Shown here: positions 1 to 9,091 of the stretch, one piece after another
Layout: each line of letters opens with the position of its first letter
Position numbering within the stretch: the stretch's first letter is position 1
NCBI GenBank assembly: GCA_002413045.1
Contig: DHWF01000026.1
Span: 1-64,000 of the forward strand
DNA: 64,000 nucleotides
Reading direction: 5' to 3'
Origin: Chloroflexi bacterium UBA5189
GTDB lineage: Bacteria; Chloroflexota; Limnocylindria; Limnocylindrales; CSP1-4
Made by a program: the position numbers and the translations under genes
Notes under the pieces: model-generated
Database searches by the model: none
What the model saw: only the letters and a program-made list of their open reading frames with translations
Told to the model about the DNA's origin: nothing

Positions 1-2
1 GG

Positions 3-710
3 GAGGCCGAGCAGAACGCCGAGGCCGGCCGGGAGGCCGAAGAGGAGCGTGCGGACGAGAACGCCGAAGGGGCGAGCGCACAGCAAACGATCCGAGAATT
101 AGCTGACCAGCAACGGCAGCAGGCTGGGCAGTATGGGCAGCTGCTACAGAGGAACGTCCCCGGAACGACAATTCCGTTGGACCCAGGCGATATCCCACCC
201 GAAGAGTCGCGAAGGATCATCGATCAAGACGGGAAGCCTGTGACCGTTCTTCCCGGGATTACGATCTTCGGGCACCCAGATGGGACACCAAGTCGCGTGG
301 GCGAACGATTCGACACGCCGGAGGCAGCGGCGCGCGCCGCTCTTATCGAAGCCGACCTTCCTTCATTTGAGGGAAACGTCGAATACGCCGGACGAATCTA
401 CCGGACGAGCGGAGGAGGGTATTCCTTCTCGGCTCCGGCGACGCTGGGCAGTAATAGAGAGTCCGATCCACGACTGTCGCCCATACCTGCCGGCGCAACA
501 GTTGTGGGTACTTACCACACACACGCCGCGGGATTCCTGACCTCCGACGAAGTGTTTTCGCCTGGGGACAAGCTCAAGGCCACGATGGCAAGGCAGGAGA
601 GCTATCTGCACACCCCATCGGGCCAGCTGTTCAAATACACGCCGGTGGATTTACTGCCGAAGGCTCAGCAGGGGCCGTTCCCGCAAGGACGCGTCACTCG
701 CCTCCCATAG
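3..710 (+). CDS. C-terminal part of a DUF4329 (JAMM-like) protein, 5' end outside window
   Basis: The open frame enters from the left edge with no start or stop upstream, so only the last ~235 residues are present. The first ~60 residues are Glu/Ala/Gln-rich and probably a helical linker. After them come features of DUF4329: the helix AARAALIEADLP, a Glu in EGNVEYAG, YHTHA near residue 172 of the visible part, then SDEVFSPGDK. The HxH followed by S..D resembles a JAMM metal site. In known proteins this domain sits at the C terminus of RHS and other polymorphic toxins. Here the N-terminal carrier is not visible, so a toxin role is inference. A strong hairpin follows about 60 bp after the stop. 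Confidence 0.75.
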   Translation, partial: EAEQNAEAGREAEEERADENAEGASAQQTIRELADQQRQQAGQYGQLLQRNVPGTTIPLDPGDIPPEESRRIIDQDGKPVTVLPGITIFGHPDGTPSRVGERFDTPEAAARAALIEADLPSFEGNVEYAGRIYRTSGGGYSFSAPATLGSNRESDPRLSPIPAGATVVGTYHTHAAGFLTSDEVFSPGDKLKATMARQESYLHTPSGQLFKYTPVDLLPKAQQGPFPQGRVTRLP

Positions 711-770
711 CGACGAGCCGTGCCAATGCTGGGAGTTCGTAGCTAACCTGCAGTTCGTATGTGGCTGGAC

Positions 771-800
771 GAACGCCCCGATCGGACGATCGGGGCGTTC
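771..800 (+). terminator. Perfect hairpin after the DUF4329 gene
   Basis: GAACGCCCCGATC and its exact reverse complement form a 13-bp stem around a 4-nt loop. No T-run follows on the plus strand, so termination is likely but not certain. It lies between the plus-strand DUF4329 gene and a convergent minus-strand gene and could serve both. Confidence 0.5.
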
Positions 801-948
801 GCGCCCGTCGGACAGGGACGACCACCCGGGCGAAGAAGGTGCACCGGACAGTCCAAGCACTAGCGTGGCCAACGTGCTTGGCTTGGTTTCGAAGGTGGGC
901 TGTTCTCGGGACTGCGCTTACCTCGGGACGCCGTTGCGAGTCACCGAG

Positions 949-1665
949 TTACACGCCTACGAGATGAGGCTCGTGGATGAACAACGGGTTCCCTGGGGGC
1001 AGCTTCCTGGTGAGTGCTCCCGGGATTACACACGAACCGCCGTCCTGATCCGACTTGTATCCCTGAACCATGGTGTTCCGAACGTATCCCGAAGTCGAGA
1101 GACAGTCGTCTGCAATCTCGCCGTGGCCTAGTTGCGCTGAAATCGCCTCGACGAGTTCGTGCGAGACGATCTTGCTCGTATCGTGAAGACTGTCACCCTG
1201 CATATTCCACGCACAAAGTGCATGTGCGCCCGCGTAGTCAAAACTGTAGTGCATTCCCACCGCGGCGTTGAAATGATCTTTGCTGTATAGGCCTTGGGGC
1301 AAGATCACCATGTACAAGGGCAGCTCCCCTGTCTGTGCGTCACCGGGCGCGTTAAGACGTCCGGCTTCGATCTCGCGGATCAAATAGTTGACGATGTCAT
1401 CGTCCAAGAATCCATCAGCTTGATTGCCGCTGCGCCAAGCGGCGGGCGGATCGTCGGGCGAGACTGCCGTTCGGGAACCCAGATAAGCAGACCCGAATCC
1501 GTACTGGTCGAGCCCGGACAGGTACCCGCTGTAAAGCATCTCGAAGATCGCGCCGTTCATGTCCAGCCAGTTGAATGGCCCATGAGCGGGGTCCGTCTGC
1601 TGCTGCTGGGAAGGCCTAAATGTCGACCCCCAATACGCAGACTGAACTACGAAGTCTTGGCCCAT
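949..1665 (-). CDS. Putative zinc metalloprotease-like protein (HELxEA motif)
   Basis: The frame is 238 residues from the ATG preceded by a GAGGGGG ribosome-binding site; an upstream in-frame start lacks one. The key segment is KIVSHELVEAISAQLGHG followed by GEIADDC near residue 190. The pattern HELxEA...EIADxC resembles the metal site of gluzincin-like extracellular proteins, for example the EXORDIUM-type family, where the second His of HExxH is replaced. I see no signal peptide or membrane segment. The gene stands alone, convergent with the DUF4329 gene. Activity and substrate are unknown; the call rests on the motif only. Confidence 0.55.
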   Translation of the reverse strand: MGQDFVVQSAYWGSTFRPSQQQQTDPAHGPFNWLDMNGAIFEMLYSGYLSGLDQYGFGSAYLGSRTAVSPDDPPAAWRSGNQADGFLDDDIVNYLIREIEAGRLNAPGDAQTGELPLYMVILPQGLYSKDHFNAAVGMHYSFDYAGAHALCAWNMQGDSLHDTSKIVSHELVEAISAQLGHGEIADDCLSTSGYVRNTMVQGYKSDQDGGSCVIPGALTRKLPPGNPLFIHEPHLVGV

Positions 1666-2049
1666 TGCTGTGCCCCCTCGGCGCGGACGCGCCCAGCCGG
1701 TCGGGGCGATCACGGGCTCGATGGTGGCCTTCGCACCATGTCGCGTCCTCTCGACCGGTTTCTTAGGAGAGAGTCACCCCGCCCCGCCGCGATGTCAATT
1801 CTGTCTCGATCTGCGGTTCGGCGGGGCGTTCGGCTCGACGCGGCTAGGTCGGCGCGACTTGTGGTTTGACGGCACCTTCCAGACCCTCCATTTACTACCC
1901 CGGCGGACCTTTGTCCCGGACTTTGTGCTCAGGCATTTGCGTCCGACTCCGTTCAAGTGATCGATCTATCCGCCTGTTTTATCGACCTGAGAACCTGAAG
2001 CTGCTTCGGCCGGCGTTCTGACCGGGGGTAGGCGCGTACCATCACCGCG

Positions 2050-2856
2050 ATGAAAGATCCGGAGGCGGATCCCGGTTCTGACAGTCCTGGACAAGAGCCA
2101 ATTCGGGGCTCGTCCAGCCCGGGCCCTACCGCGCGTCCAGCGCCGACTTGGACGTTGAGGGGTCTGTGGGACCTTACCTTCCAGCTCCAGGACCGCGTGC
2201 TCGCCGCCCTGAAACCGAAACATGGTCTACCCGCGCCACCTCAGGCGCAGCGGGGGTATGCCGATCAATTGGACCGCAAGCGGCAGGTTGACGTGCGTAG
2301 CCAGCTTGACGCGATTCTCAGCCGGATCGTCGAGGAGGAGGGCTTGACGCTGAGTCGCCCCGACCGGATCCGGATAATGGAGCGGATCACGGACGAGGCA
2401 ATCGGATGGGGGCCCCTGCAGACGCCTCTCGACGAAGAGGCCGTGTCCGAAATCATGATCTACGGGCCGCAGCGGACCGATGTCCGGCGGGATGGAAAGG
2501 TCGAGCGCGCGAACGTGTTCTTCCAGAACGAAGAGCACATCTTGCGGACGATCGACCGCATTCTTGCTCCAGTCAGTCGTCAGAGCGATATGGGCTCGGC
2601 GGAACGTGACGCGAGCCGTCTCGACGGCGTTCGCATCAGCGTCACGACACCCACGACTGCCGACGGACCGATGCTCGTCATTCGGAAGCAACTTGAAGAT
2701 GATGCCTCAGGACGGTCCCACTTTCCGTGGCGAGTAACCGCTGCGAGGGATTCCTTAGGGAAGAGGCGCGATGCGCGCGGGATCCACGCCGACCGCGCTC
2801 TCGGCGTCGGTGGTGGTCCCCCACCTCCTGATCTGCCGCCTCCGCCGTCGGACTAG
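2050..2856 (+). pseudogene. cpaF: Truncated CpaF/TadA-type secretion ATPase (N-terminal domain only)
   Basis: CpaF drives assembly of Tad pili in the cytoplasm. Residues ~80-215 match its N-terminal domain: a helical region, then EAVSEIMIYGPQRTDV, DRILAPVSRQSD, ARLDGVRIS-like text (SRLDGVRISV) and MLVIRKQ, which corresponds to the LTIRKF end of that domain. The protein then changes abruptly to unrelated Pro/Gly-rich sequence and stops. The Walker A, Walker B and Arg-finger regions of the ATPase are absent, so it cannot power a pilus. CpaF is normally 400-500 residues. No other tad genes are nearby, so it is probably a transferred or rearranged fragment. The start is the first ATG and the N-terminal ~45 residues are Pro/Ser rich. 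Confidence 0.75.
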
Positions 2857-2859
2857 AGC

Positions 2860-3492
2860 ATGACGAGCGAGGACCTGGTCAACCTCGTTCTGGTGCTCGC
2901 GCCCGGGTTCGTCGCCATCACCATCTTCGATGCCTTCGGGCAGAAAGTGAAGATGTCAGAATGGCAATGGACGACGTGGAGCGTCATCTGTGGCGTGGCG
3001 ATTGCCCTGGGGGTCGGGCTATTCGGACTGGACTTTGGCGGGAAGCCCCCGTCCATTGCGCTTCCAGGCCTCGGCCCGGTTGACCTGCGGTTCGTTCCAG
3101 AGCGTCTTGTGGTCGGGGCGCTCGCGGGAGTCCTCCTTGGCGTTGGGGCGCGATTCGGCAGGCAGCGAGGGTGGGCTTGGAGCCGCCTGCTCGAGCGACG
3201 CCTGACTGCCTCGGCGTGGGACCTCGTGCTGAATCAGGCAGTTCGGTCAGGGTTCGGTGTCGAGGTGGCCACCTCATCCGCAAACCGAACCGCGGAGGTC
3301 TTGTACTACGGCTTCCCGAGCGTATTCGGACTCGAGTCCGAAGCAGCTGAGCCATGGATCTACCTGACGGCCGTCTGGCGGCGTCAGCCGTCGGAGACCT
3401 ACAAGCGGCTTGAGCGAACCGATGGCGTGCTTCTGCACCGTGGACAGATACGCCGGATCCGCGTCGTCGTCCCCTCGGTTCAATCTGTCTAG
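2860..3492 (+). CDS. Membrane protein resembling DUF6338
   Basis: This 210-residue protein has an N-terminal hydrophobic helix (VLVLAPGFVAITIFDAF), a second at ~40-60 and a third at ~85-105, then a ~100-residue soluble C-terminal domain with YYGFPSVFG and a final beta-rich stretch. The LxPGFVA start and overall plan resemble DUF6338 proteins, whose function is not established. The soluble part probably lies in the cytoplasm. It starts 4 bp after the CpaF remnant, so the two may be co-transcribed. No strong ribosome-binding site is visible before the ATG. Confidence 0.6.
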   Translation: MTSEDLVNLVLVLAPGFVAITIFDAFGQKVKMSEWQWTTWSVICGVAIALGVGLFGLDFGGKPPSIALPGLGPVDLRFVPERLVVGALAGVLLGVGARFGRQRGWAWSRLLERRLTASAWDLVLNQAVRSGFGVEVATSSANRTAEVLYYGFPSVFGLESEAAEPWIYLTAVWRRQPSETYKRLERTDGVLLHRGQIRRIRVVVPSVQSV

Positions 3493-3872
3493 CTGCCAGT
3501 CGCGCTGGGGTCAGCACCTCAGCGGCAACTTCGGCCCGGTCTATCTGCTACCCCTGGCGACCTTGACCCGCATGGGAGGCGTTCGTACGCCTAATCGCCA
3601 CCGGCTCGCCCGGGATTACCTTCAGCCACAGCCCCTGCATTCGGGCGAGGCAACCCTCCAGGCCACGCTATCGCCTACCCGGTTGACTGGGTCGGCGATG
3701 CTCTCGGCCCTATCAGAATGCCCTCTGTCGTCGGGTTCTCAGAGGGCGGCGCGCTATTCCGGTGGTTCGCCGGACGAGCGCTCGAGCACTCGTTCGTCAC
3801 CAGCCCGGGATCAACTGCTCATTTGGCGCCTGTGCCACAGAACGTGGCACGCCGATCAGTGATGGTTGAGTC
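3493..3872. other. Intergenic stretch without a convincing gene
   Basis: Open frames here are shadows with no ribosome-binding site and unnatural composition. The only structure I see is a short hairpin at 3720-3747 (GCCCTCTG paired with CAGAGGGC across 12 nt). Confidence 0.5.
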
Positions 3873-4286
3873 ATGACCATCGACAACGAGCGTGCCGCAG
3901 CAGCCGCCGCAAAGCTCGGTCTGCACCACGGCCGAATGATCAGCGCCTCGAAGAGCTGGTATCGGCGCGCGTATCCAGAGAACGTCGTCGTCTTCAACGC
4001 CGCGCTGGCGGACGTCGACGGCAGGGACCTCTGGAGGGGAGATCTCGACCTGACGGTGGACGAAACCAAACTGATCGCCCTTGCAGCTGAGCTTGGGACC
4101 ACCGTTCACGTGCTCTATGAGAGCGACGCCCGGCTCATCGGACGCGAAGAGCCGTACCGGCTCGACCTGGCGCCAGCCGTGGTGCGGGTCACACCGGGCG
4201 GCGAGACGATCCTCGGCGAGATTCGTTGGGGCGTCCCTCTCACCCGCAACGCAGCCGGCCAACTCGTTTCGGTTCGCTCCGAATGA
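3873..4286 (+). CDS. Hypothetical protein, first gene of a coupled three-gene operon
   Basis: This is a 137-residue soluble protein I do not recognise. The first 25 residues are Ala-rich and helical, and the rest alternates short helices and strands (VVVFNAALADVDG, KLIALAAELGTTVHVLYE). There is no signal peptide or membrane segment. Its stop codon overlaps the ATG of the next gene by 4 bp, and that gene overlaps the third in the same way. Such coupling suggests a fixed ratio and a shared complex. The operon faces a SIR2-family gene, so a defence role is possible, by position only. Confidence 0.65.
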   Translation: MTIDNERAAAAAAKLGLHHGRMISASKSWYRRAYPENVVVFNAALADVDGRDLWRGDLDLTVDETKLIALAAELGTTVHVLYESDARLIGREEPYRLDLAPAVVRVTPGGETILGEIRWGVPLTRNAAGQLVSVRSE

Positions 4287-4546
4287 GCGAGCAAGAGGCG
4301 CAGCCTCGCAACCTGCCCGAGCTCATGGCCTACGCCGATGAGCATGGCTGGACCCTGGTCGACGACCCGCCTGTCCTGCCTAAGTCGGAGTGGATGGGCG
4401 GTCCGGGCGGCCTGCCCTGCTGGCGCCTCATGTTCGTGAAGGACAGCCAAGCGGTCGGTCTTGAGTGGTGGGGTCCGACGAGCCGCCACACGGCTGGTCG
4501 ACGCTTGCTGCGGGCGTTGCGCAAGTGGGATGCCCCGGACCCGTGA
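4283..4546 (+). CDS. Small hypothetical protein, second gene of coupled operon
   Basis: An 87-residue protein starting at the ATG that overlaps the previous stop (ATGA). A longer in-frame extension back to 4226 lies inside the upstream gene and is rejected. It has a helix (LPELMAYADEHGWTL) followed by a likely beta sheet (CWRLMFVKDSQAVGLEWWG). It shares a loose pattern with the third protein (a W-rich strand pair with HTAGRRLLRAL as final helix), so the two may be distant homologues. Function unknown. Confidence 0.6.
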   Translation: MSEQEAQPRNLPELMAYADEHGWTLVDDPPVLPKSEWMGGPGGLPCWRLMFVKDSQAVGLEWWGPTSRHTAGRRLLRALRKWDAPDP

Positions 4547-4821
4547 GCGAAACCCCGTGGGTGCACTTCACGGTCGAGGAGACGGAGCAGGGCTGGATCG
4601 TCTGGGTGAAGATCACGACGAGCGCCCGGCGCTACGCGGGTCCCGCCACTCTGTATCCCTTCCCTTCGGCTGAGGCCGCCTGGCGCTGGGTCCATGAGCA
4701 ATTCCCAGATCAGCTTTCAGGCTCTGATGAGCCTCGCCGGGCGGCCGTCGCCAGCTACGCGGTGGCCGCGGCTGCCCGGCGTGGTCGCCGGCGGAGTGCG
4801 AGGTTGCCGTACATCAAGTAA
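4543..4821 (+). CDS. Small hypothetical protein, third gene of coupled operon
   Basis: A 92-residue protein starting at a GTG that overlaps the previous TGA (GTGA). It begins SETPWVHFTVEETEQGW and continues with a strand-turn-strand core and the helix AEAAWRWVHEQF. The Arg/Ala-rich tail runs 67 bp into the 3' end of the convergent SIR2 gene. Both C termini are low-complexity there, so one may end earlier in the active form. Function unknown. Confidence 0.55.
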   Translation: MSETPWVHFTVEETEQGWIVWVKITTSARRYAGPATLYPFPSAEAAWRWVHEQFPDQLSGSDEPRRAAVASYAVAAAARRGRRRSARLPYIK

Positions 4822-6395
4822 TCGAAGTAGCAAATGGCTCGCGGGAGGCTCGCGTGCCAGTCGCCTTGGTGATCGAGAAGATATCGGCGGAGGACGCGGA
4901 GGTCGATGCGCTCGGGCGGAAGGAGGCCGATCGCGGTGCTTACGTCCCAAGGCTGGTACTCCGCCAGGAGTCTCTTGAGGTCGTTACCGACCTGCGAGGC
5001 GACGTAATGAGCGCGAGGCGCCATGCTGGGCGGTGGACCGTAGTCGGTTATCCCGAGGCGGACTCGCCGACCCACGGCATCAGGAACGACCGCGTTCGGT
5101 CGAAGGTTTCCATCGGCGGTCAGGTACCCGGCTGAGCGCAGGTACCGGAAGACAGGCGTGCGACCGCCGCCACTCAGTAGGCGAGGCAGCGTGTCGTTCA
5201 CCACCGCCGCCGAGTCGTACTGACTCTCGTCCGCGAGAACATCTTTGAAGAGGTCGTCGCGCTCGAGAGCTTTGTAGCCGAGCCTCGCGATCAGATGCTG
5301 CTGGACCCCGATCCCAAGAACCACGTCGACCTTGGAAACGTCGACGTCAACGTCAATCGACTCCGCGTAGAGGCGGCCCTGAAGGTCTGTGGTCAGGACG
5401 AGGTCGTGGATGTACTCCTTGATGCGCCGCAGGCTGCGTGCTGGGAACTTACGGACTGTTCGGGACAGGCTCGCGAATACACCGAGGAAGTCCGGGACGG
5501 TGACGCTGATGATCGGCACGGAGAGCTGCTGATCGACGACCATCGCCGTTTCCACCAGTTGCATTCCCTTGGCCTCAGGATTCCACTGCACGAACACGAG
5601 TCTTCCGCGTAGCGAACCGACGTTGGCCCGTGTCATGAGCCGCGCGATCTCCGCGACGATCCCGATTACGTCTGGGTCGCCGAGCCCATATCCGAGGATC
5701 ACGACCGGGTGCTCGACAAATATCGTCAGCAGCTTGGCGGCGAGGTAGGCATTGCGTGCCTTGTACTCGTCGTAGTCCTCCCTCGTGAGGACGATCGACT
5801 CGGGATCAGATGCGCTCCCGTGGATCTTGTAGATCTCGCCGACTTCTTGCGGGTCGGCCAATAGGAGCTCGTCTTGACCCACGAAGACGTGGAAGGTCGG
5901 AAACGTGTCCTCCATGAGGCGGTCGTAGTTAGTCGTGATGACGCCGTCGATCGTGGCGGCGCGGAGAAGCTTGAGCTCCCGCGCCTTGACGCTTCTGCCA
6001 TCGAACGTCGGGGCGGCGAGCGCGATGATCCTTGATACCTCAGCCTTGAGAGGACCGTGTCGCCTAGTGATCTTCTCCTCGTACCTGGCTCGGCTGTCTG
6101 AGAAGGCCGGGTCGGACCACCACGCCTTCACCAGCTCGTCGGAGATGAGGGTCGCGATCGTTGGGAAGTCGTTATCAGCGAGTGAGCGGAACTCCTCGAA
6201 CGACTTGCTCGTGAGGCCAGCGAGGCGGCGCAGAAGGCCTTCCCAGTCGTCCAGGCCGAGGTATCGCCGCGACAGCCCGGACCCGACGAGGAGAAACGGC
6301 ACGCTCTTGTACTTGGCCAGGTGCGCGTCGAGCGGGTTTCGCTTACGAGCCCCTGGCCTAACCGAGACCGTCGGCGCATCCGCAGCCTTTGGCAT
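4755..6395 (-). CDS. SIR2-family protein (SIR2_2 type), likely NADase-type defence effector
   Basis: A 546-residue protein. Residues ~30-290 form a SIR2-like Rossmann domain: FLLVGSGLSRRYLGLDDWEGL near the start binds NAD, TTNYDRLMED carries the conserved Asn-Tyr-Asp, YKIHGSASDPESIVLTREDY carries the catalytic His, and VVILGYGLGDPDV closes the fold. Families of this type deplete NAD+ after phage infection in several known systems (Thoeris ThsA, DSR, SIR2-HerA). The C-terminal ~250 residues are not recognisable and may sense the trigger or mediate oligomers. No partner such as HerA or TIR is adjacent. The ATG used lies just before the clear N-terminal motif. It diverges from the next plus-strand gene. 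Confidence 0.8.
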   Translation of the reverse strand: MPKAADAPTVSVRPGARKRNPLDAHLAKYKSVPFLLVGSGLSRRYLGLDDWEGLLRRLAGLTSKSFEEFRSLADNDFPTIATLISDELVKAWWSDPAFSDSRARYEEKITRRHGPLKAEVSRIIALAAPTFDGRSVKARELKLLRAATIDGVITTNYDRLMEDTFPTFHVFVGQDELLLADPQEVGEIYKIHGSASDPESIVLTREDYDEYKARNAYLAAKLLTIFVEHPVVILGYGLGDPDVIGIVAEIARLMTRANVGSLRGRLVFVQWNPEAKGMQLVETAMVVDQQLSVPIISVTVPDFLGVFASLSRTVRKFPARSLRRIKEYIHDLVLTTDLQGRLYAESIDVDVDVSKVDVVLGIGVQQHLIARLGYKALERDDLFKDVLADESQYDSAAVVNDTLPRLLSGGGRTPVFRYLRSAGYLTADGNLRPNAVVPDAVGRRVRLGITDYGPPPSMAPRAHYVASQVGNDLKRLLAEYQPWDVSTAIGLLPPERIDLRVLRRYLLDHQGDWHASLPRAICYFDYLMYGNLALRRRPRRAAAATA

Positions 6396-6688
6396 TCCAT
6401 GATGCTAACGGCGACGGCTGCGTCGCGGACTACCTTCCTAACGGCCTTCCGAAGCCACTTCCTCGCCCACCCATGGTCGGCGGAGGCAACTTAGACTCAG
6501 CATGGTTGGCAGCGGAAGTTGGAGCTGTTTTCGAGGGGTTGGCACCGCCGCTCGGAGCCTCATGGACGAGGTGCGGCTGGACCGCCAATAGGCCACCGGC
6601 CTCCGAAATTGCAAGCGACCTGTTTAGGCGCGCGGCAGCGGACGAGCGTCCCTTCCTCATCGAGCCTGGGAACCAGAGGGATTGGCGA

Positions 6689-7642
6689 TTGGACTACACC
6701 GGCGTTCTTCTCGGGGGCGCGATAGGCCTGCTCGGTTCCCTCATCGGGGCGTATGTCTCGCTGCGCATCGCCCGAGCGAACTTGGATGCTTCGGAAGCAC
6801 GACGTCACGAAGAACTGAAGCGTGAGGCCTATCCGCGCCTCGTCCGAGCGGTCGATCAGCTTCGAGATGGCATCGTCACTGCGGTCGAGGCGGGCGGGAT
6901 CGATCCCAAGGCGACGATCGTGTCCGACCCGGCGTGGGTCGAACACCTCAACGAGGCCATTCTGCAAGTGGATCTACTCGGCTCTCAGAACGTGTCGACC
7001 GCAGGGCGGTCGCTGATGGCGGGCGTCCGCCAATTGACCGATTGGGTCGATCGCACGGGCGGGGTACTGGGCGAAGAGCACCCGCCGGCCGTGTCGAAGG
7101 AACACATCGAGCTGACCTTTATCCTCTCGGGGCTCAACGTCAGGCGTCACGAATTCCTAATGGCGGCACGTGACGACCTCGGTCGTCCGAAGATTGAGTT
7201 CTGGGAACCCCGGGAGCCCCTGCCGAGCTCCCTCGAGGAGATTGAGAATCTTCCGATCGAACAACCTTCATCCGACGAAGGAGCCTTTGCGCCACGTCTC
7301 CACTTGGCTCATCGCGTTTGGCACCGCTTGCCACGGCGCGTACAGGCGTGGATGGGACGGACGTTTCGCGCTCCAGGTATTGGCCCCATCGAGGCCGACA
7401 GGTCGATCGACTACCGCTGGCACCGTGACGCGGCCGGCAACTGGACGCACCCCGACTACGAGGGCGACGACCCGAGTCCTGCTGAGGAAGACATAGACGC
7501 GGACACCGCTCGGAAGAGAGTGGAGGCATGGGAGGAGGAGTGGCGAGCGAGTCATCCGCAGGAGGTTGCTGCTGCGGAGGCGCGGAATCTCGCGCGGAGA
7601 CAAGTAGCTGAGCGCAGGAAACGAACGTCCGGTCGGGGCTAG
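6689..7642 (+). CDS. Single-span membrane protein with long cytoplasmic helical domain
   Basis: I take the TTG preceded by AGAGGG as start (317 residues). The frame is open back to 6389, but that part overlaps the SIR2 start and looks non-coding. One membrane helix (GVLLGGAIGLLGSLIGAYVSL) is followed by a charged helix (ASEARRHEELKREAYPRLVRAVDQL), a common plan for small bacterial stress or sensor proteins. The C terminus holds YRWHRDAAGNWTHPDYEGDD and a long Glu/Arg helix. Function unknown. It lies between the SIR2 and HEPN-like genes, so it may belong to the same island. Confidence 0.55.
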   Translation: MDYTGVLLGGAIGLLGSLIGAYVSLRIARANLDASEARRHEELKREAYPRLVRAVDQLRDGIVTAVEAGGIDPKATIVSDPAWVEHLNEAILQVDLLGSQNVSTAGRSLMAGVRQLTDWVDRTGGVLGEEHPPAVSKEHIELTFILSGLNVRRHEFLMAARDDLGRPKIEFWEPREPLPSSLEEIENLPIEQPSSDEGAFAPRLHLAHRVWHRLPRRVQAWMGRTFRAPGIGPIEADRSIDYRWHRDAAGNWTHPDYEGDDPSPAEEDIDADTARKRVEAWEEEWRASHPQEVAAAEARNLARRQVAERRKRTSGRG

Positions 7643-7751
7643 AAGAGAACCTATCGAACTGGTCGCCGGAGGGCCTCGGCCCTTAGGGCTCCGAGGTGAC
7701 CGACATGCCAGCGCAAGCTGACAGGCCGAGAGCCTTAGGTGGAGGTACACC

Positions 7752-8930
7752 ATGGCATCGGATAGCGAGTTTCCTGAGCAATTCCAAATCAGCGATTCGA
7801 TCGATTGGGAGTCCCCCCTCGAATCAGTTCAGCTTGACGTCGAGCTGCCGTTCTGGCTGTTCGCTTCGCCTGGCGTAGTAGCGATCAATTGGCATGGCGT
7901 CGCGCTGGCAGTCGAGATCTGCGGCCCTTGGAACGAGATCTTCGTCGGCGAGTACACCGACTCCCGGACGACGCGCGTGTATGAGGGACCGACCCCCGAC
8001 GAGGAGCTCGAGCCAACGCCCGGACCCGGGGTCCCGGTATGGATGCGCCGTCACGCAAAGACGGTATTGCGGCTCCAAGCACTTGCGCATCTCGATGCGC
8101 TTTCCGACGGGAGCCTCAACGGCCCCCGCGCGATCTACAGAGCGTCGCTGTGCGAAGCCCATATCCAGATTGTGAACGAGCTCGTCCGCCGCTACCGACT
8201 CGCGACATATGACTGCTTCTCATACGAAGTTAGTCCATGGGACGTTCCGATCTGGACAATCAAGCATGGAGAGGCAGGCTTTCTCTCTGTCCTGGTGCCT
8301 TACAAGGGCTGGGACATGAAGCCGACATTCGTCGGAATCGACGCATCCGGATCCGCCCCTCTGGAGGCGCGAGAGTTCGAACTCACAAGCCGAGCGGTCC
8401 TCTCAAGCCTAAATTCGGACCGTGCTACTCCGGGCGAGCTCGATCTCCAGGACGCGAACTCGTTGATGGAGCGCGGTGACTACACGGGGGCCGTGCGTCG
8501 CATTGTGTCGGCGCTAGAGGCGGTCACTGAGTGGGCGCTCGACGCTGAACTGCGCCGTCGCTACCCCGTCGCGGAGGCCGGCGAGCGCCTTCGCAAGACG
8601 GACCTCGATGCCCCGGGGCGCCTCCGGCAGTGGAGCCGGCTGACAGGCGCATCGCTCAGTGATGGGGAGTTCGAGGAGTATGAGACAGCGAGAGCGCTCC
8701 GCAGCGACATCGTCCACCGAGCCAGGAGGCTCGGCCCCGACGAGCGTGGCATGGCGCAGCGTGCCGTCGACACGGGAACGTGGTTGTTCTCCCGGATCGA
8801 GCAAGACCCGGATCGTCGCGCCCGGCGCGAACAAGCCTTGATCTCCTCGGTAGGTCGCGGAGGGATCGCGCTTCGCTTTCCAGTACGACCAGGCCCGTTC
8901 GGATACGTGGTCGAAGCACCATCGTCCTGA
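7752..8930 (+). CDS. Hypothetical protein with HEPN-like C-terminal domain
   Basis: A 392-residue protein with a good GGAGG before the ATG. The first ~200 residues are a beta-rich domain (VQLDVELPFWLF, VVAINWHGVALAVEICGPWNEIFVGE). From ~235 there is an all-helical domain with ERGDYTGAVRRIVSALEAVTEW and later ARALRSDIVHRARRL. The R-x4-H in RSDIVH matches the catalytic signature of HEPN RNases, and the architecture recalls ApeA-like defence proteins. No partner nucleotidyltransferase is adjacent. Abortive-infection RNase activity is a reasonable guess, not shown. Confidence 0.5.
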   Translation: MASDSEFPEQFQISDSIDWESPLESVQLDVELPFWLFASPGVVAINWHGVALAVEICGPWNEIFVGEYTDSRTTRVYEGPTPDEELEPTPGPGVPVWMRRHAKTVLRLQALAHLDALSDGSLNGPRAIYRASLCEAHIQIVNELVRRYRLATYDCFSYEVSPWDVPIWTIKHGEAGFLSVLVPYKGWDMKPTFVGIDASGSAPLEAREFELTSRAVLSSLNSDRATPGELDLQDANSLMERGDYTGAVRRIVSALEAVTEWALDAELRRRYPVAEAGERLRKTDLDAPGRLRQWSRLTGASLSDGEFEEYETARALRSDIVHRARRLGPDERGMAQRAVDTGTWLFSRIEQDPDRRARREQALISSVGRGGIALRFPVRPGPFGYVVEAPSS

Positions 8931-9038
8931 CCGCTCCGAGAACCAGTCGTCGGTCGGCGGCTTATGACCGCCAAGAACCTTGCACGCAACACGACCAGCT
9001 GGAGATATCGATTGACAACACGCTACGTCCGCTGATGC

Positions 9039-9083
9039 TGTCAAGACGTCCAACTTGACAACATGGCCTTGATCCTCTAGGAT
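9039..9083 (+). promoter_or_regulatory. Sigma70-type promoter with overlapping inverted repeat for the toxin-antitoxin pair
   Basis: TTGACA at 9055-9060 is separated by exactly 17 bp from TAGGAT at 9078-9083. The ATG of the antitoxin is at 9092, so transcription would start within a few bases of the start codon and give a nearly leaderless mRNA. TGTCAAG (9039-9045) and CTTGACA (9054-9060) form an inverted repeat with 8-bp spacing, and its right arm covers the -35 box. A Phd-type antitoxin could bind there to repress its own promoter. Confidence 0.75.
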
Positions 9084-9091
9084 CGCAAGCG

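Noticed and set aside
1755..1775. TTAGGAGAGAGTCACCCC as a degenerate element for the protease-like gene
   Set aside because: Spacing between GGA and CCC is wrong and few consensus bases match.
2743..2760. AGGGATTCCTTAGGGAA as another copy of the 17-bp element
   Set aside because: Alignment needs a gap and loses most of the CCCYARTTG part, although it lies ~100 bp before a gene.
8514..9053. Minus-strand frame overlapping the HEPN-like gene and the toxin-antitoxin promoter
   Set aside because: Runs through a strong plus-strand promoter and a natural gene, with no start signal of its own.
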